Shown here: one piece after another, positions 29,580 through 38,321 of the stretch
Position numbering within the stretch: the first letter of the stretch is position 1
How the letters are laid out: each line of letters begins with the position of its first letter
NCBI RefSeq assembly: GCF_012974865.1
Contig: NZ_CP043633.1
Location: 3,531,501-3,595,500, forward strand
Length of the DNA stretch: 64,000 nucleotides
From: Nonlabens sp. Ci31
Lineage (GTDB): Bacteria; Bacteroidota; Bacteroidia; Flavobacteriales; Flavobacteriaceae
Reading direction: 5' to 3'
Position numbers and translations under genes: made by a program
Notes under the pieces: model-generated
Database searches by the model: none
The model's input: only the letters and a program-made list of their open reading frames with translations
Told to the model about the DNA's origin: nothing

Positions 29580-30419
29580 TTATAAAACTATAAAATCAAT
29601 CTGATTTCCCACTCTCTTTTGAGCGCAACTGGATATAGAAGCTTCCTCCAATTGCAATACTCGAGGATATCCTCCTGTGGTTTGAGCATCTCGCATCAAT
29701 AGGATAAGTTGGCCATTTGCAGTAAGCTGCACCGTTCCCGGAAGTACAGGACTGCTTTTTAGTTGGTCCAGACTATTGGAGATTTTTTCTTCTAATTGGA
29801 ACGCCATACGGTTCCAATTCTTTGAAATAGTAAAACTAGTATTCAGTAATTTCTCTTGCTGCTTTCTATCCAGTAAATGAAATTCTGGACCTGCATAGCA
29901 TCGTAAAGCACTTTCTTGTGCCACAGGTTTGCAATGAGCCTTTGTCGCTTGGGGTTCCGTTTGTGAATCGTAATCCAAGTCATAGCCCTTTTCTAATTTC
30001 CCCATTAAAGTAATACCAGAATAAAAGGATTTACTCCCCAATACTTCTTCTGTTTTAAAACCACCGCATATAGAAACATAAATAAAATTACCTGTTGTTG
30101 TTGCTCCTATTTTTAATACATCTCCAGAATGTATCTCTAGCAACTTGTTTTGTTCTACCACCATATCATTTACCATCACTATAGCTTTTGCTCCGGTAAT
30201 GGCTATACAAGTAGGTAATGAAAATAAATATTTGCCTCCATTTAAAACTACCTCCAGCACTGCAGCATTTAAAGGGTTATTCAATAAAGAGTTTCCTAAA
30301 TCTGCCGCTTTTTGATCCATAGCACCACTGTGTGGCACACCTAAATGACGGTATTTTTTCCTGCCATTATCTTGTATAGAATCATAGAAACCAGCATTAA
30401 GTATGGTTATTCTAGCCAT
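29580..30419 (-). CDS. pxpC: 5-oxoprolinase subunit PxpC (biotin-dependent carboxyltransferase-like)
   Basis: 279 residues, near the usual length of 280-330. It begins MARITILNAGFYDSIQDNGRKKYRHLGVPHSGAMDQKAADLGN, the hallmark N-terminus of the KipA/PxpC family (CT_A_B domain), and has VLEVVLNGG, AITGAKAIV and RVLQLEEASISSCAQ later. Family knowledge: PxpA, PxpB and PxpC together form the prokaryotic ATP-dependent 5-oxoprolinase, opening 5-oxo-L-proline to L-glutamate. The gene overlaps pxpB by 8 bases, so the subunits are translationally coupled. It is the last gene of the operon read from DUF2891. Confidence 0.93.
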   Translation of the reverse strand: MARITILNAGFYDSIQDNGRKKYRHLGVPHSGAMDQKAADLGNSLLNNPLNAAVLEVVLNGGKYLFSLPTCIAITGAKAIVMVNDMVVEQNKLLEIHSGDVLKIGATTTGNFIYVSICGGFKTEEVLGSKSFYSGITLMGKLEKGYDLDYDSQTEPQATKAHCKPVAQESALRCYAGPEFHLLDRKQQEKLLNTSFTISKNWNRMAFQLEEKISNSLDQLKSSPVLPGTVQLTANGQLILLMRDAQTTGGYPRVLQLEEASISSCAQKRVGNQIDFIVL

Positions 30420-31125
30420 GGCTTTTAAAGTTTTCTAGTTCTAATACACCCGTCTCTCGATGTGTGATAAGTTGGTCGTGTTCTTCCTGAGAAACTGCAT
30501 AAAATTGTACCTGATCTCCAGATTGAAGCAAGCTAGGTGGAACTCTATGAACATCCAAAATAGGCAGTGGGCAGTTTCCCAACACATGCCAGCCTCCTGG
30601 ACTTGTAGACGGGTAAATCCCACAATACGCATTAGAAACAGCAACAGATCCTGCTGCAACTTTTAAAGATGGTGTTGTTTTTCTGGGCAGTTGCAAACGG
30701 CTGTCCAGTCCTTTCAAATATGGAAAACCAGGTAAAAACCCTATAAAGTCTACCACATAAATAGAAGAACTATGAATGCTGATGATCTCGTTAAAACTGC
30801 AGGTAGGCTCTAAAGCTTCGGTCAGACTTTTTTCTATATCATAGAAAATAGGCAACTTCCATAACCTAGTGGTTTGTTCTAAAACCTTTTTACTTTGTAG
30901 GCGTTTATCAATGAGGTGTTCCATCTTTTTGTGATCCATCTCCAGTTCCGATATAACTAAAATAGAATAGGCACCGTGATTGATCTGTACTTCTTTTGGA
31001 AAGAGTTTTTTAATCTGGAGCGCGGCAATGGTTCTTTTAGAAATCATGTCAGGCGTTTGCTCATCCCATGAAATCAACAGGGCATTTTCACTGTAAGCGT
31101 GATATGTAATTGGAGCTTTAGGCAA
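30412..31125 (-). CDS. pxpB: 5-oxoprolinase subunit PxpB
   Basis: 237 residues of the CT_C_D (KipI-like) family. It starts MPKAPITYHAYSENALLISWDEQ, and contains YSILVISE, IHSSSIYVVDFIGFLPGFPYLKGLD and the highly conserved stretch RLQLPRKTTPSLKVAAGSVAV followed by GIYPSTSPGGWHVLGNCPLPI. It is the partner of PxpC in the 5-oxoprolinase complex. Both ends overlap its neighbours by 8 bases (pxpA upstream, pxpC downstream). Confidence 0.94.
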   Translation of the reverse strand: MPKAPITYHAYSENALLISWDEQTPDMISKRTIAALQIKKLFPKEVQINHGAYSILVISELEMDHKKMEHLIDKRLQSKKVLEQTTRLWKLPIFYDIEKSLTEALEPTCSFNEIISIHSSSIYVVDFIGFLPGFPYLKGLDSRLQLPRKTTPSLKVAAGSVAVSNAYCGIYPSTSPGGWHVLGNCPLPILDVHRVPPSLLQSGDQVQFYAVSQEEHDQLITHRETGVLELENFKSHG

Positions 31126-31867
31126 TGGAAATTCCTTCTGTTTTTAATTCCTTGACAAGGTATTCTAAACTGGTTGTTAATCCTAAATTATCTCCATGAA
31201 TACAAATCGTATCTGCTTCCAGTTGATTTGAAACACCTTCTATGGAGGTTACTTTTTGTTCCTTGACCAGTGCCGCTATTTGCCACGCCGCTATTTTATA
31301 ATCGGTAATCAATGCGTTAGGCTCAGACCTGGCTACCAGCTTTCCTTGTGCATCGTAATAACGATCTGCAAATGCTTCTCGCCTATAGGGAATTTCATTG
31401 GTCCTACATTTTTTTTCTAATAAGGATTGAGGTGGCACATAAAGAATGGTCTCGCTGTAAAAGTCCTTTATCCATTCTATCAACCAGTCAGAAAAGTCTT
31501 CCCGATAAGCGGTGGCATGATACAGGGCACCATGCATTTTTATATGGTGCAGGTCTACTCCTACTTGCTGTGCTGTTTTGGTAAAGAGCTGCATTTGTTG
31601 GGTGACGCTTTCGCGAAAGCGAGATCTAGAAAGATCCATAAACACACGACCGAAATTCTCTTGATCATCAAAAGATGGGTGCGCACCTGCTTTTACTCCA
31701 TGACTCAAAGCCAGTTGCAAGGCCGTTCTAACCGACTCGCCATCGCCATAATGACCTCCACAAGCAATATTGCAAGAGCTGATAAATGACATGATGTGCT
31801 TGTCATTTGACATTCCTTCTCCTAGATCACAATTGATATCGATGCTTTTCATGTTATACGAGTTCAA
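31118..31867 (-). CDS. pxpA: 5-oxoprolinase subunit PxpA (LamB/YcsF family)
   Basis: 249 residues, the usual length. The N-terminal IDINCDLGEGMSND, SCNIACGGHYGDGESVRTAL, GVKAGAHPSFDD, HIKMHGALYH and the C-terminal ICIHGDNLG are the diagnostic motifs of the YcsF/PxpA family. An Nramp-like transporter gene precedes it, overlapping 14 bases, as in the ycsG-ycsF gene pair of Bacillus. A copy of the dispersed palindrome lies inside it at 31606-31621, giving RFRES near residue 83-87; the surrounding frame is intact. Confidence 0.95.
   Translation of the reverse strand: MNSYNMKSIDINCDLGEGMSNDKHIMSFISSCNIACGGHYGDGESVRTALQLALSHGVKAGAHPSFDDQENFGRVFMDLSRSRFRESVTQQMQLFTKTAQQVGVDLHHIKMHGALYHATAYREDFSDWLIEWIKDFYSETILYVPPQSLLEKKCRTNEIPYRREAFADRYYDAQGKLVARSEPNALITDYKIAAWQIAALVKEQKVTSIEGVSNQLEADTICIHGDNLGLTTSLEYLVKELKTEGISIA
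31606..31621. repeat. Dispersed palindrome inside pxpA
   Basis: Perfect CGCTTTCGCGAAAGCG, read on the minus strand as R-F-R-E-S, a different frame from the copy in cas9. Confidence 0.85.
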
Positions 31868-33050
31868 ATACTTTTAAAATTGTTTTGGCTCCTAAAATTA
31901 CAGCAATTAGAATAACTATAACCGCCATGATATTTTGCCAGATTTTATTTTGAAAGGGGCCCAACAACTTCTGATTCACTAGCCAAAGTAACAAAATAGC
32001 GATGATAGGAAGTAACAATCCATTAGCTATTTGAGCAAATATGATGATGTCAAGCGGCTTTAAACCTATACTAGAAAAGACGATACCAATGACCAAAATA
32101 AAGATCCATACCGATCTAAACGACCAGCTTTTCATGTTTCCCTTCCAGCCCAAACAGCCTTTTACTACATAAGCAGCAGCAAGAGGTGCGGTAATCGCAC
32201 TAGTGATTCCTGCCGCAAGAATACCTATAGAAAACACATAAGTCGCCCATGATCCATAAACAGGCTCTAGTGCTGAGGCAAGCGCAGCTCCTCCAGAGAC
32301 TTCAGCTCCTTGTAAAGCCGTTGCTGCAATAATGATGGCCATAGAAACCAACCCGCCAAGAATAACACTGATGATGGTATCTTTTCTAACCGCATTTAAA
32401 TCACTGGGCATATGCCACTTTTCACTGACCAGCGAGGCGTGAAGAAAAAGATTATAAGGAACAACCGTGGTACCTATCAATCCTACTATGGTCAAGATAT
32501 TATCACTATTTATTTGAGGTGTAAAAAGACCTTTAAAGACTTCTTGAAAATCAGGACCTATCGCAATTGCGGTGGCTATAAAAGAAGCTCCCATAATAAC
32601 TACCATGGTAATTAATACTTTTTCCAGCACTTTATAATTGCCATAAAAAAGCAATCCAAAAGCAATCGCCCCTAAAAGCAACGGGAAATACCATTGCTCG
32701 CCAAAAATGGTTTGCAATCCCAAAACACCACCGCTTAAATTCCCTGCTTCATAAGCCGTATTTCCAACTGCGATGGCTGCGAGAACTAATACAATAAGGC
32801 TTATTCTAATGATTTTGTTAGAGATCGCACTTCTTAAAATCTCTGGCAGTCCTTCACCTGTGATCAATCCTAAGCGTGCTGCCATTTCTTGTAAAATGAT
32901 GGTAGCAAAAATAGAAAGCAATAGCGCCCACAAAAGGCTGTAGCCATAATTTGCTCCAGCAAGCGTGCAAACCGTAACCGTTCCCGGACCTACAAATGCC
33001 GCCGCAATTAATGTCGCCGGACCTATATTTTTAAACAGATTACGGAACAT
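31854..33050 (-). CDS. Nramp-family transporter lacking the metal-binding residues (YcsG-like)
   Basis: 398 residues from MFRNLFKNIGPATLIAAAFV at 33050; in-frame ATGs at 33059 and 33080 are alternatives. It has the Nramp fold with about eleven helices (for example SLLWALLLSIFATIILQEMAARLGL, AVILGGLVSMAI-like helices later). However, the TM1 metal motif, DPGN in true Nramps, reads GPGT here (residues 21-24), and the TM6 MPH motif reads VPY (197-199, in VVPYNLFLHASLV). Both first-shell ligands, the Asp and the Met, are therefore gone. It overlaps the DUF2891 gene by 11 bases upstream and pxpA by 14 downstream. Inference: it moves something other than Mn/Fe, plausibly 5-oxoproline or a related compound for the Pxp enzyme. 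Names such as MntH would be misleading. Confidence 0.88.
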   Translation of the reverse strand: MFRNLFKNIGPATLIAAAFVGPGTVTVCTLAGANYGYSLLWALLLSIFATIILQEMAARLGLITGEGLPEILRSAISNKIIRISLIVLVLAAIAVGNTAYEAGNLSGGVLGLQTIFGEQWYFPLLLGAIAFGLLFYGNYKVLEKVLITMVVIMGASFIATAIAIGPDFQEVFKGLFTPQINSDNILTIVGLIGTTVVPYNLFLHASLVSEKWHMPSDLNAVRKDTIISVILGGLVSMAIIIAATALQGAEVSGGAALASALEPVYGSWATYVFSIGILAAGITSAITAPLAAAYVVKGCLGWKGNMKSWSFRSVWIFILVIGIVFSSIGLKPLDIIIFAQIANGLLLPIIAILLLWLVNQKLLGPFQNKIWQNIMAVIVILIAVILGAKTILKVFELV

Positions 33051-34173
33051 TTTCGGCATTTTGCAATGCGTAGATAGCAAAAGTCCCTAACCAATGCCCG
33101 CCTGCATAATCATCTGCAACCAGATTAGGTAATGTATTGACGATGTGGGCATCTGCAATTTCTGTAAGATTGCTGTATTCTGGGTATTGAGCTGCAAGTC
33201 CGTAAAGTACCCAAGCACGACTGAGGTTTAAGCCATCGATATGAACGAGTTTTCCATCTGTACGGTCTGAGACTTTACCAATCTCGATATCTAATATACC
33301 GTTCTCTATTTCAGGTAAAAAGTCTTTTATCCAAGAATGAAATGGAGCCGCAGGAAGAATTCTTCTCATAATGTCTACCTCTTCCAGACACGGAGAGAGA
33401 AAGTCATAACCACTAGGCTCCCAAGAAATCGGACATCCAGTATCGTTAAGGTAAAATTCCTTTGCTTTGGCTTCTATGATTGTTTTTAACGCCTGGTTTG
33501 AAGCCTGTACCGCATAATCATAAGCAAACGCCATCCCAAAAGCCGTATTAGAATGCTCGCCCACTCGTATGGCATAATTTAATTTTGGCAAGTATTCCAC
33601 ATAACGCTTTGCTACAACATCTGATAAAGGCTGTAGGATTTGAGCAAGCTCTTTTCCTTCTGCGCTATCCCAAGAATCCAATTCTTGCTGTAATTTAAGC
33701 AACCATGCCCAGCCATAAGTACGTTCAAAACTGGTGTTGTCTTTGGTGTTTAAGTAGGCGATTTCTATTTTAATATTTTTACTAGTTAAGTTTCTTTGAA
33801 TTTTTTCTAATAGTTCTTTTCTATTCTCTAATTCTGGAAACTGCTTAATCAAAGTTATCGCACTCCAATACCCATGCACGGCACTATGCCAATCAAAACA
33901 ACCATAAAAAACAGGATGTTGCACCGCAGGTCTTTTTTGATCTTTAGGACTTGCCGTGACATGCCCCATTTTATTAGGGTATTCTGTTTCTAAACAATGT
34001 AATGGCAGTTGAGCGAGATTATTTGCTTGTTGCAAGTGGAGTTGTGGTGTTGGAATCTTATCTTGTACCACTTCATTTTGAGCAGTATTCTCATCGACAG
34101 ACGGATCAAACACACCGATTTCTTTGCAACTGATGACACTTAATAAAAGAAGCGCGTAATAACCGTATTTCAT
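33040..34173 (-). CDS. DUF2891-domain lipoprotein
   Basis: 377 residues. A lipoprotein signal (YYALLLLSVISC, Cys at about 16) is followed by a long low-complexity linker (to about 45) and a domain with VFYGCFDWHSAVHGYWSAITLIKQFPEL, SFERTYGWAWLLKL, GEHSNTAFGMAFAYDYA, PISWEPSGYDFLSPCLEE and ADDYAGGHWLGTFAIYAL. These match the DUF2891 family, whose alpha-helical repeats with conserved His, Trp and Glu look like an alpha/alpha toroid enzyme. Function unknown. It is the first gene of the operon with the Nramp-like protein and PxpABC, overlapping the transporter by 11 bases; a periplasmic step in handling pyroglutamyl compounds is a guess from context only. Confidence 0.85.
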   Translation of the reverse strand: MKYGYYALLLLSVISCKEIGVFDPSVDENTAQNEVVQDKIPTPQLHLQQANNLAQLPLHCLETEYPNKMGHVTASPKDQKRPAVQHPVFYGCFDWHSAVHGYWSAITLIKQFPELENRKELLEKIQRNLTSKNIKIEIAYLNTKDNTSFERTYGWAWLLKLQQELDSWDSAEGKELAQILQPLSDVVAKRYVEYLPKLNYAIRVGEHSNTAFGMAFAYDYAVQASNQALKTIIEAKAKEFYLNDTGCPISWEPSGYDFLSPCLEEVDIMRRILPAAPFHSWIKDFLPEIENGILDIEIGKVSDRTDGKLVHIDGLNLSRAWVLYGLAAQYPEYSNLTEIADAHIVNTLPNLVADDYAGGHWLGTFAIYALQNAENVP

Positions 34174-34512
34174 CTTTAAAGTTTAATTGAGATTTTAAAG
34201 ATAGGTGTTTGCAAGAATCTTTTTGTACTAGCCTGCTCGTTGTACCGAAGACTTTTTATGGCAGAAAAAGTTTAGATGATAAACAGGGCGCAGAAATCAG
34301 AGCACTCATCACAGGCCTTTTTTTCCTATGAGAAAATAAAATACAACCTTATCGGCAGTTGTATCAAATCAACCAACATCCTCAAAGGGTAAATTGCCGT
34401 GTTTTCACTCTTGTACAATCCTTTTTTCAAACCAACTCATCACAATGGAGTCCTCTATTCAAAATACCACCTCTAGAAGGTTGTAAGCGATACCGCTACA
34501 CAACGGAATGAC
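34174..34512. other. Intergenic region, nothing recognised
   Basis: A 339-base gap between two minus-strand genes. It should contain the promoter of the DUF2891-pxp operon, but I saw no clear TAnnTTTG match, ORF or hairpin. Confidence 0.4.
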
Positions 34513-36177
34513 TTACATCTTTTCCAACAACACCAAGCCATTCTTTACCATCACAGTCACTTTTCCATTGACGACGGCAAGTTTCTTTTCTGTATAAGCA
34601 TTGCGCAATCGGGTGGCTTTTGGAAAGACCTTAGCCACATGAATTTCAAGCAATCCGTTAGCTAGTCCAGCACCTATAAGTACGCTGTCTTGATGTTCCT
34701 TTTTATCATAGAATCGGGCAGCAAGTGTTCCCGTACCTTCGTATTCCAGTGAAAAATGATCTCCTGCACCTACTGCTACATGATTGTTTCTAAACTTCCC
34801 AAGCTTTTGCCAGTGAGTAAGGATTTCTTGATTCACTTGGTCCCAGTCCATCACAGAACGTAAATTAGCATCTCCTATAGCACCTTCTACTACTAAGGGT
34901 CTCGCAATTTCATCACCATAATATAGTTGAGTCATTCCAGGAGTAAGTAATAATTTAGTAGCCGATTCCATTGCTTTTTCACGATTGGCATCAAGGGGCT
35001 GCCCATCATCGTGAGAGCTGATGTAATTCATAAAATAAGCGTCACTTTCTGGTTTTTCGTTCAGAAGATTCTTTCTAAAACCATCATACCTTTTAAAAAG
35101 TTCTTTGTAGTCTGCGACAGCATGGTTTTTAAATCCAAAGTTGATCATCGCATCATAACCCGCATCAAAGTAATCTACTTGCTGATCTGAAAACGGATAC
35201 ACTCTTCCTCCACTAGCTTCATAGCCATACAATTCTCCCATAATAAAAAACTCATCGTCGTGAATGCGTTTTTTAGGATGATTTTTCTTCCATTCTTCAA
35301 AGGCTAGTTTTGCTTGTTCATTAAAAGTAGCCCAAACCGATTCTTCCACATGTTTTACGGTATCTATTCTAAAACCGTCCACGCCAGTTTCTCTTGCATA
35401 ATCAGTCACCCATTTAATGATGTAGTTGACTGGAGTTCTTTTTAATCCTGAAGTTGCAAAAAATGCGTCCAGCTCTTTTATTTCTTGGTCATACCTCCCT
35501 TCCTTTTTCCATTTTTCTACCAAAATTTGAGGCAGGTCCACCTCTTGATTGCTTTCTGTTCTTATGTCTGGTAAATTATTAGTCAGTGTACAGGTCACCG
35601 TAGTGGACTGATCTTGATAAGTGCAACCTGGCCCCGTGCGCACCCATGCTTCTGGCCACAAAGGATCTTGCTCTGTTACCGGACCCGTATGATTGATCAC
35701 CACGTCGAGGAGAATTCTAATATCTTTTTTATGTGCTGTATCAACCAATTTTTTAAACTCTTCTAAAGTTCCATAAGAAGGTTCTACCGCGGTCCAATCC
35801 TTTGCCCAATAGCCGTGAAATGCATAGGAATACCCCGTACCTTCATCTACTCCATCGTGAATCTGCTCCCAGATAGGAGTTAACCATATCGCGTTGATTC
35901 CTAAATCAGTGAAATAGCCTTCTTCTATTTTTTGAATAATTCCAGCAAAATCGCCTCCTTCAAAACTGCGTAGTTTTCCGGTTTCTTTAGATCTGTTGAT
36001 GATCGTATCGTTAGACTTGTCCCCATTATTAAACCTATCTGTCAGTAAAAAATAAACGTTTGCTGCACTCCAGTCAAAGTATGCCGGCTGTTCAGCAAAA
36101 AGAATTTCTTCTACCACACTTTCTTTGCAGGAAGCCGCTATTATTAAAAAAGAAAACAGATAAAAAAAGGATTTCAT
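34513..36177 (-). CDS. Alpha-amylase family (GH13) lipoprotein
   Basis: 554 residues. The N-terminus is a lipoprotein signal (FSFLIIAASC, Cys17). A GH13 catalytic barrel follows: VYFLLTDRFNNGD, GINAIWLTPIWEQ, ILLDVVINHTG (region I), DGFRIDTVKH with nucleophile D272 (region II), FIMGELYG with acid/base E315 (region III), and ISSHDDGQ with D390 (region IV). A C-terminal beta domain of about 90 residues ends the protein. It should hydrolyse alpha-glucans such as starch or maltodextrins at the cell envelope. Unlike Sus-type loci there is no SusC/SusD pair or other sugar gene in the window, so it stands alone. The catalytic set is complete. Confidence 0.93.
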   Translation of the reverse strand: MKSFFYLFSFLIIAASCKESVVEEILFAEQPAYFDWSAANVYFLLTDRFNNGDKSNDTIINRSKETGKLRSFEGGDFAGIIQKIEEGYFTDLGINAIWLTPIWEQIHDGVDEGTGYSYAFHGYWAKDWTAVEPSYGTLEEFKKLVDTAHKKDIRILLDVVINHTGPVTEQDPLWPEAWVRTGPGCTYQDQSTTVTCTLTNNLPDIRTESNQEVDLPQILVEKWKKEGRYDQEIKELDAFFATSGLKRTPVNYIIKWVTDYARETGVDGFRIDTVKHVEESVWATFNEQAKLAFEEWKKNHPKKRIHDDEFFIMGELYGYEASGGRVYPFSDQQVDYFDAGYDAMINFGFKNHAVADYKELFKRYDGFRKNLLNEKPESDAYFMNYISSHDDGQPLDANREKAMESATKLLLTPGMTQLYYGDEIARPLVVEGAIGDANLRSVMDWDQVNQEILTHWQKLGKFRNNHVAVGAGDHFSLEYEGTGTLAARFYDKKEHQDSVLIGAGLANGLLEIHVAKVFPKATRLRNAYTEKKLAVVNGKVTVMVKNGLVLLEKM

Positions 36178-36309
36178 AAACTGGATTTTGTCCTGTAAAA
36201 ATAAAATAACATGATCATTTTATATCATTATAAATTTCTAATATGATACAACGTTATCGTAAACGTTAAAAGAAGTAATTTCACCATTCTTTCAACGACT
36301 TTAATAGCA

Positions 36310-37194
36310 ATGGATAAATACATAGACATATTTACAAAATCCTTCAATGGATATGCGTCTTACTTGTGGAGAGAAATAATGAACCCGTCGTGGACCAATT
36401 ATTTCTACTGGCTTCTGGTGGTTTCTTTATTGGTATTTGCTTTGGAGATCTGGCTGCCATGGCGCAAGAATCAGAAGTTGTTGCGTAAAGACTTCTGGTT
36501 GGATTTATTTTATCTGTTTTTCAACTTCTTCTTATTCTCATTGGTAGGCTACAACGCGATTTCTGACGTGTTTGTAGAGTTATTTAATGATGGCCTTGCA
36601 ACTATAGGAATTACAAACTTAGTAGCTATCGAGGTGGGTAGTTTTCCTTTTTGGACTCAGCTATTGATCATGTTTGTTATCGCCGATTTCATTCAATGGA
36701 ATATTCACCGATTACTGCACCGAGTTCCTTTTTTATGGGAATTTCATAAAGTACATCACAGCGTTAAAGAAATGGGCTTTGCCGCACAGTTTAGGTTCCA
36801 TTTTATGGAAACTATTCTTTACAAAGGCTTGCAGTATTTACCTCTAGCAATGATAGGTTTTGGTATCGAGCAATTTATTGTGATCCATATGATTGCTGTA
36901 TTTATAGGTCATTTAAACCACGCCAACCTCGATTGGGATTATGGACCTCTTAAATATATCTTTAATAACCCTAAGATGCACCTGTGGCATCATGCAAAGA
37001 AAATCCCCGATGGAGAGAAATACGGTGTGAATTATGGTCTTTCTTTAAGCATTTGGGATTACCTATTTGGTACCGCGCATATTCCTTATGACCATGCAGA
37101 GTTGGAATTAGGCTTTCCCGGAGACGAGAACTATCCTGACGCTTTTCATGAACAATTGTTAGAGCCTTTCACTTCAGATCACAAGAAGGATTGA
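36310..37194 (+). CDS. Sterol desaturase / fatty acid hydroxylase family membrane protein
   Basis: 294 residues with about four membrane segments (FYWLLVVSLLVFALEIWLPW, LFYLFFNFFLFSLVGYNAI, LLIMFVIADFIQWNIHRLLH, IVIHMIAVFIGHLNHAN). The di-iron histidine clusters of the family are present: HRLLH, WEFHKVHHS and, near the C-terminus, MHLWHHAK, plus GHLNHAN. Family members oxidise lipids (sterols, fatty acids, carotenoids). Substrate unknown. It is a single gene divergent from the amylase gene. Confidence 0.88.
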   Translation: MDKYIDIFTKSFNGYASYLWREIMNPSWTNYFYWLLVVSLLVFALEIWLPWRKNQKLLRKDFWLDLFYLFFNFFLFSLVGYNAISDVFVELFNDGLATIGITNLVAIEVGSFPFWTQLLIMFVIADFIQWNIHRLLHRVPFLWEFHKVHHSVKEMGFAAQFRFHFMETILYKGLQYLPLAMIGFGIEQFIVIHMIAVFIGHLNHANLDWDYGPLKYIFNNPKMHLWHHAKKIPDGEKYGVNYGLSLSIWDYLFGTAHIPYDHAELELGFPGDENYPDAFHEQLLEPFTSDHKKD

Positions 37195-37284
37195 TACATA
37201 GCTCCTGCTGCTGCTTTTTATTTTCATTGAAAATTAAAGTGGATGCTAAACTTGATCCATCACTACAGCGATAACAAAAGCATC

Positions 37285-38088
37285 TTATAAGCCGTAATGC
37301 TTCTTTAACATATTCTCGTACTGTTTCTCTGGAAGAATCTTCTTGAGAACGATAGAAAACTTTTGTAGAAAGCTACCTACCTTATAATGAATTCCAGGAT
37401 TTTTCTGTTGGAGTATTTCGTAAATTTTGTTAGCTACTTCTACAGGATCACTCCCATCGTCCACATGCTCATCTATCAACTTCAATGTATGCGCATAACC
37501 GTCTTCATAATCACTTCCTGAAATGACAGGCGCATGAAATCTGCCGGCTGCGATATTAGTCGCAAAATCACCTGGCGCTACATTACTAAAATGAATATTT
37601 AGGTGCGCACATTCCATGCGATAGGCTTCTGTAGCGATTTCTAGGGCACCTTTACTCGCACTATAAATACCGCGATAAGGCAATCCCATATAACCCGCAA
37701 TACTGGTAATATTAATGACACGTCCACTTTTTTGAGCCCTCATTTGCGGCAATACCGCTTGTAATACTCTTAAAGGGCCGTAAAAATTAGTTTCCATAGC
37801 ATTTTTCACCTCATCAATAGGTGTTTCTTCCATGGGACCCGTAATTCCTACTCCAGCATTATTGATTAAAATATCGAGTTGTCCTTCTTTTTGGATCAGT
37901 TCTTTAACGGCAAGATTTATGGATTCTTGATTTTGAACATCAAGTGCGAGCAATGGAATAAGACTTTCTGGATAATGAGAAGGATTTCTACTGCTACCGT
38001 AAACGGTATAGTTTTTTTCTTGAAGAAATAAGGAGATGGCTTTACCTATACCAGAGGAACCACCGGTAACGAGAACTACTTTTTTCAT
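37285..38088 (-). CDS. Short-chain dehydrogenase/reductase (SDR)
   Basis: 267 residues. The N-terminal cofactor motif is VLVTGGSSGIGKAIS (TGxxxGxG), followed by LDILINNAGVGITGP (NNAG) and the active site in RVINITSIAGYMGLPYRGIYSASKGALE, with the Ser, and the Tyr and Lys of YSASK. SNVAPGDFATNI follows. It looks like a classical NAD(P)H-dependent enzyme; substrate unknown. Its start is about 50 bases from the end of the SRP RNA gene on the same strand, separated by that gene's terminator. Confidence 0.9.
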   Translation of the reverse strand: MKKVVLVTGGSSGIGKAISLFLQEKNYTVYGSSRNPSHYPESLIPLLALDVQNQESINLAVKELIQKEGQLDILINNAGVGITGPMEETPIDEVKNAMETNFYGPLRVLQAVLPQMRAQKSGRVINITSIAGYMGLPYRGIYSASKGALEIATEAYRMECAHLNIHFSNVAPGDFATNIAAGRFHAPVISGSDYEDGYAHTLKLIDEHVDDGSDPVEVANKIYEILQQKNPGIHYKVGSFLQKFSIVLKKILPEKQYENMLKKHYGL

Positions 38089-38130
38089 AAACTCTTTTAA
38101 ATCAAATGCTTAGATTCTTATAAAGGACAT

Positions 38131-38236
38131 AAAAAAAAGGCAAGCTACCTACATCACACCGCTACGACCACTTACCTTTGCTGCGTTCCCGCCCTGGAGG
38201 AGTTCAGCAGGAGCTGGTTGTGTAGGACTTGCCCGG
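38131..38236 (-). ncRNA. ffs: Signal recognition particle RNA (small 4.5S type), with terminator
   Basis: On the minus strand the RNA starts near CCGGGCAAGTCCTACACAAC and pairs with its end, GTGATGTAGGTAGCTTGCC. The apex contains the conserved SRP core TCCTCCAGGGCGGGAACGCA followed by GCAAAGGTAAGT, corresponding to the CAGG...GGAA...GCAG symmetric loop and GNRA-type tip of helix 8. The gene ends in a run of eight T (38131-38138). The length of about 98 bases fits the small bacterial SRP RNA. A perfect-spaced Bacteroidota promoter lies immediately upstream (38239-38269). Partner proteins (Ffh, FtsY) are not in the window. Confidence 0.9.
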
Positions 38237-38238
38237 TG

Positions 38239-38269
38239 CAAATATACAGCCTAGTTTTACTTACACAAA
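38239..38269 (-). promoter_or_regulatory. Promoter of the SRP RNA gene
   Basis: On the minus strand TTTG (38266-38269), exactly 19 bases, then TATATTTG (38239-38246). This is a full match to the Bacteroidota primary sigma consensus and the best promoter in the window; it serves here as a local reference for weaker ones. Confidence 0.88.
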
Positions 38270-38321
38270 GGTTTTTCCCATGCTTTTTTATAGCTATCTT
38301 TCGGATTGATAAAATGATATT

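Noticed and set aside
31854..33080. Annotation as MntH manganese transporter
   Set aside because: Both metal-ligand motifs are altered; only the fold supports the Nramp family.
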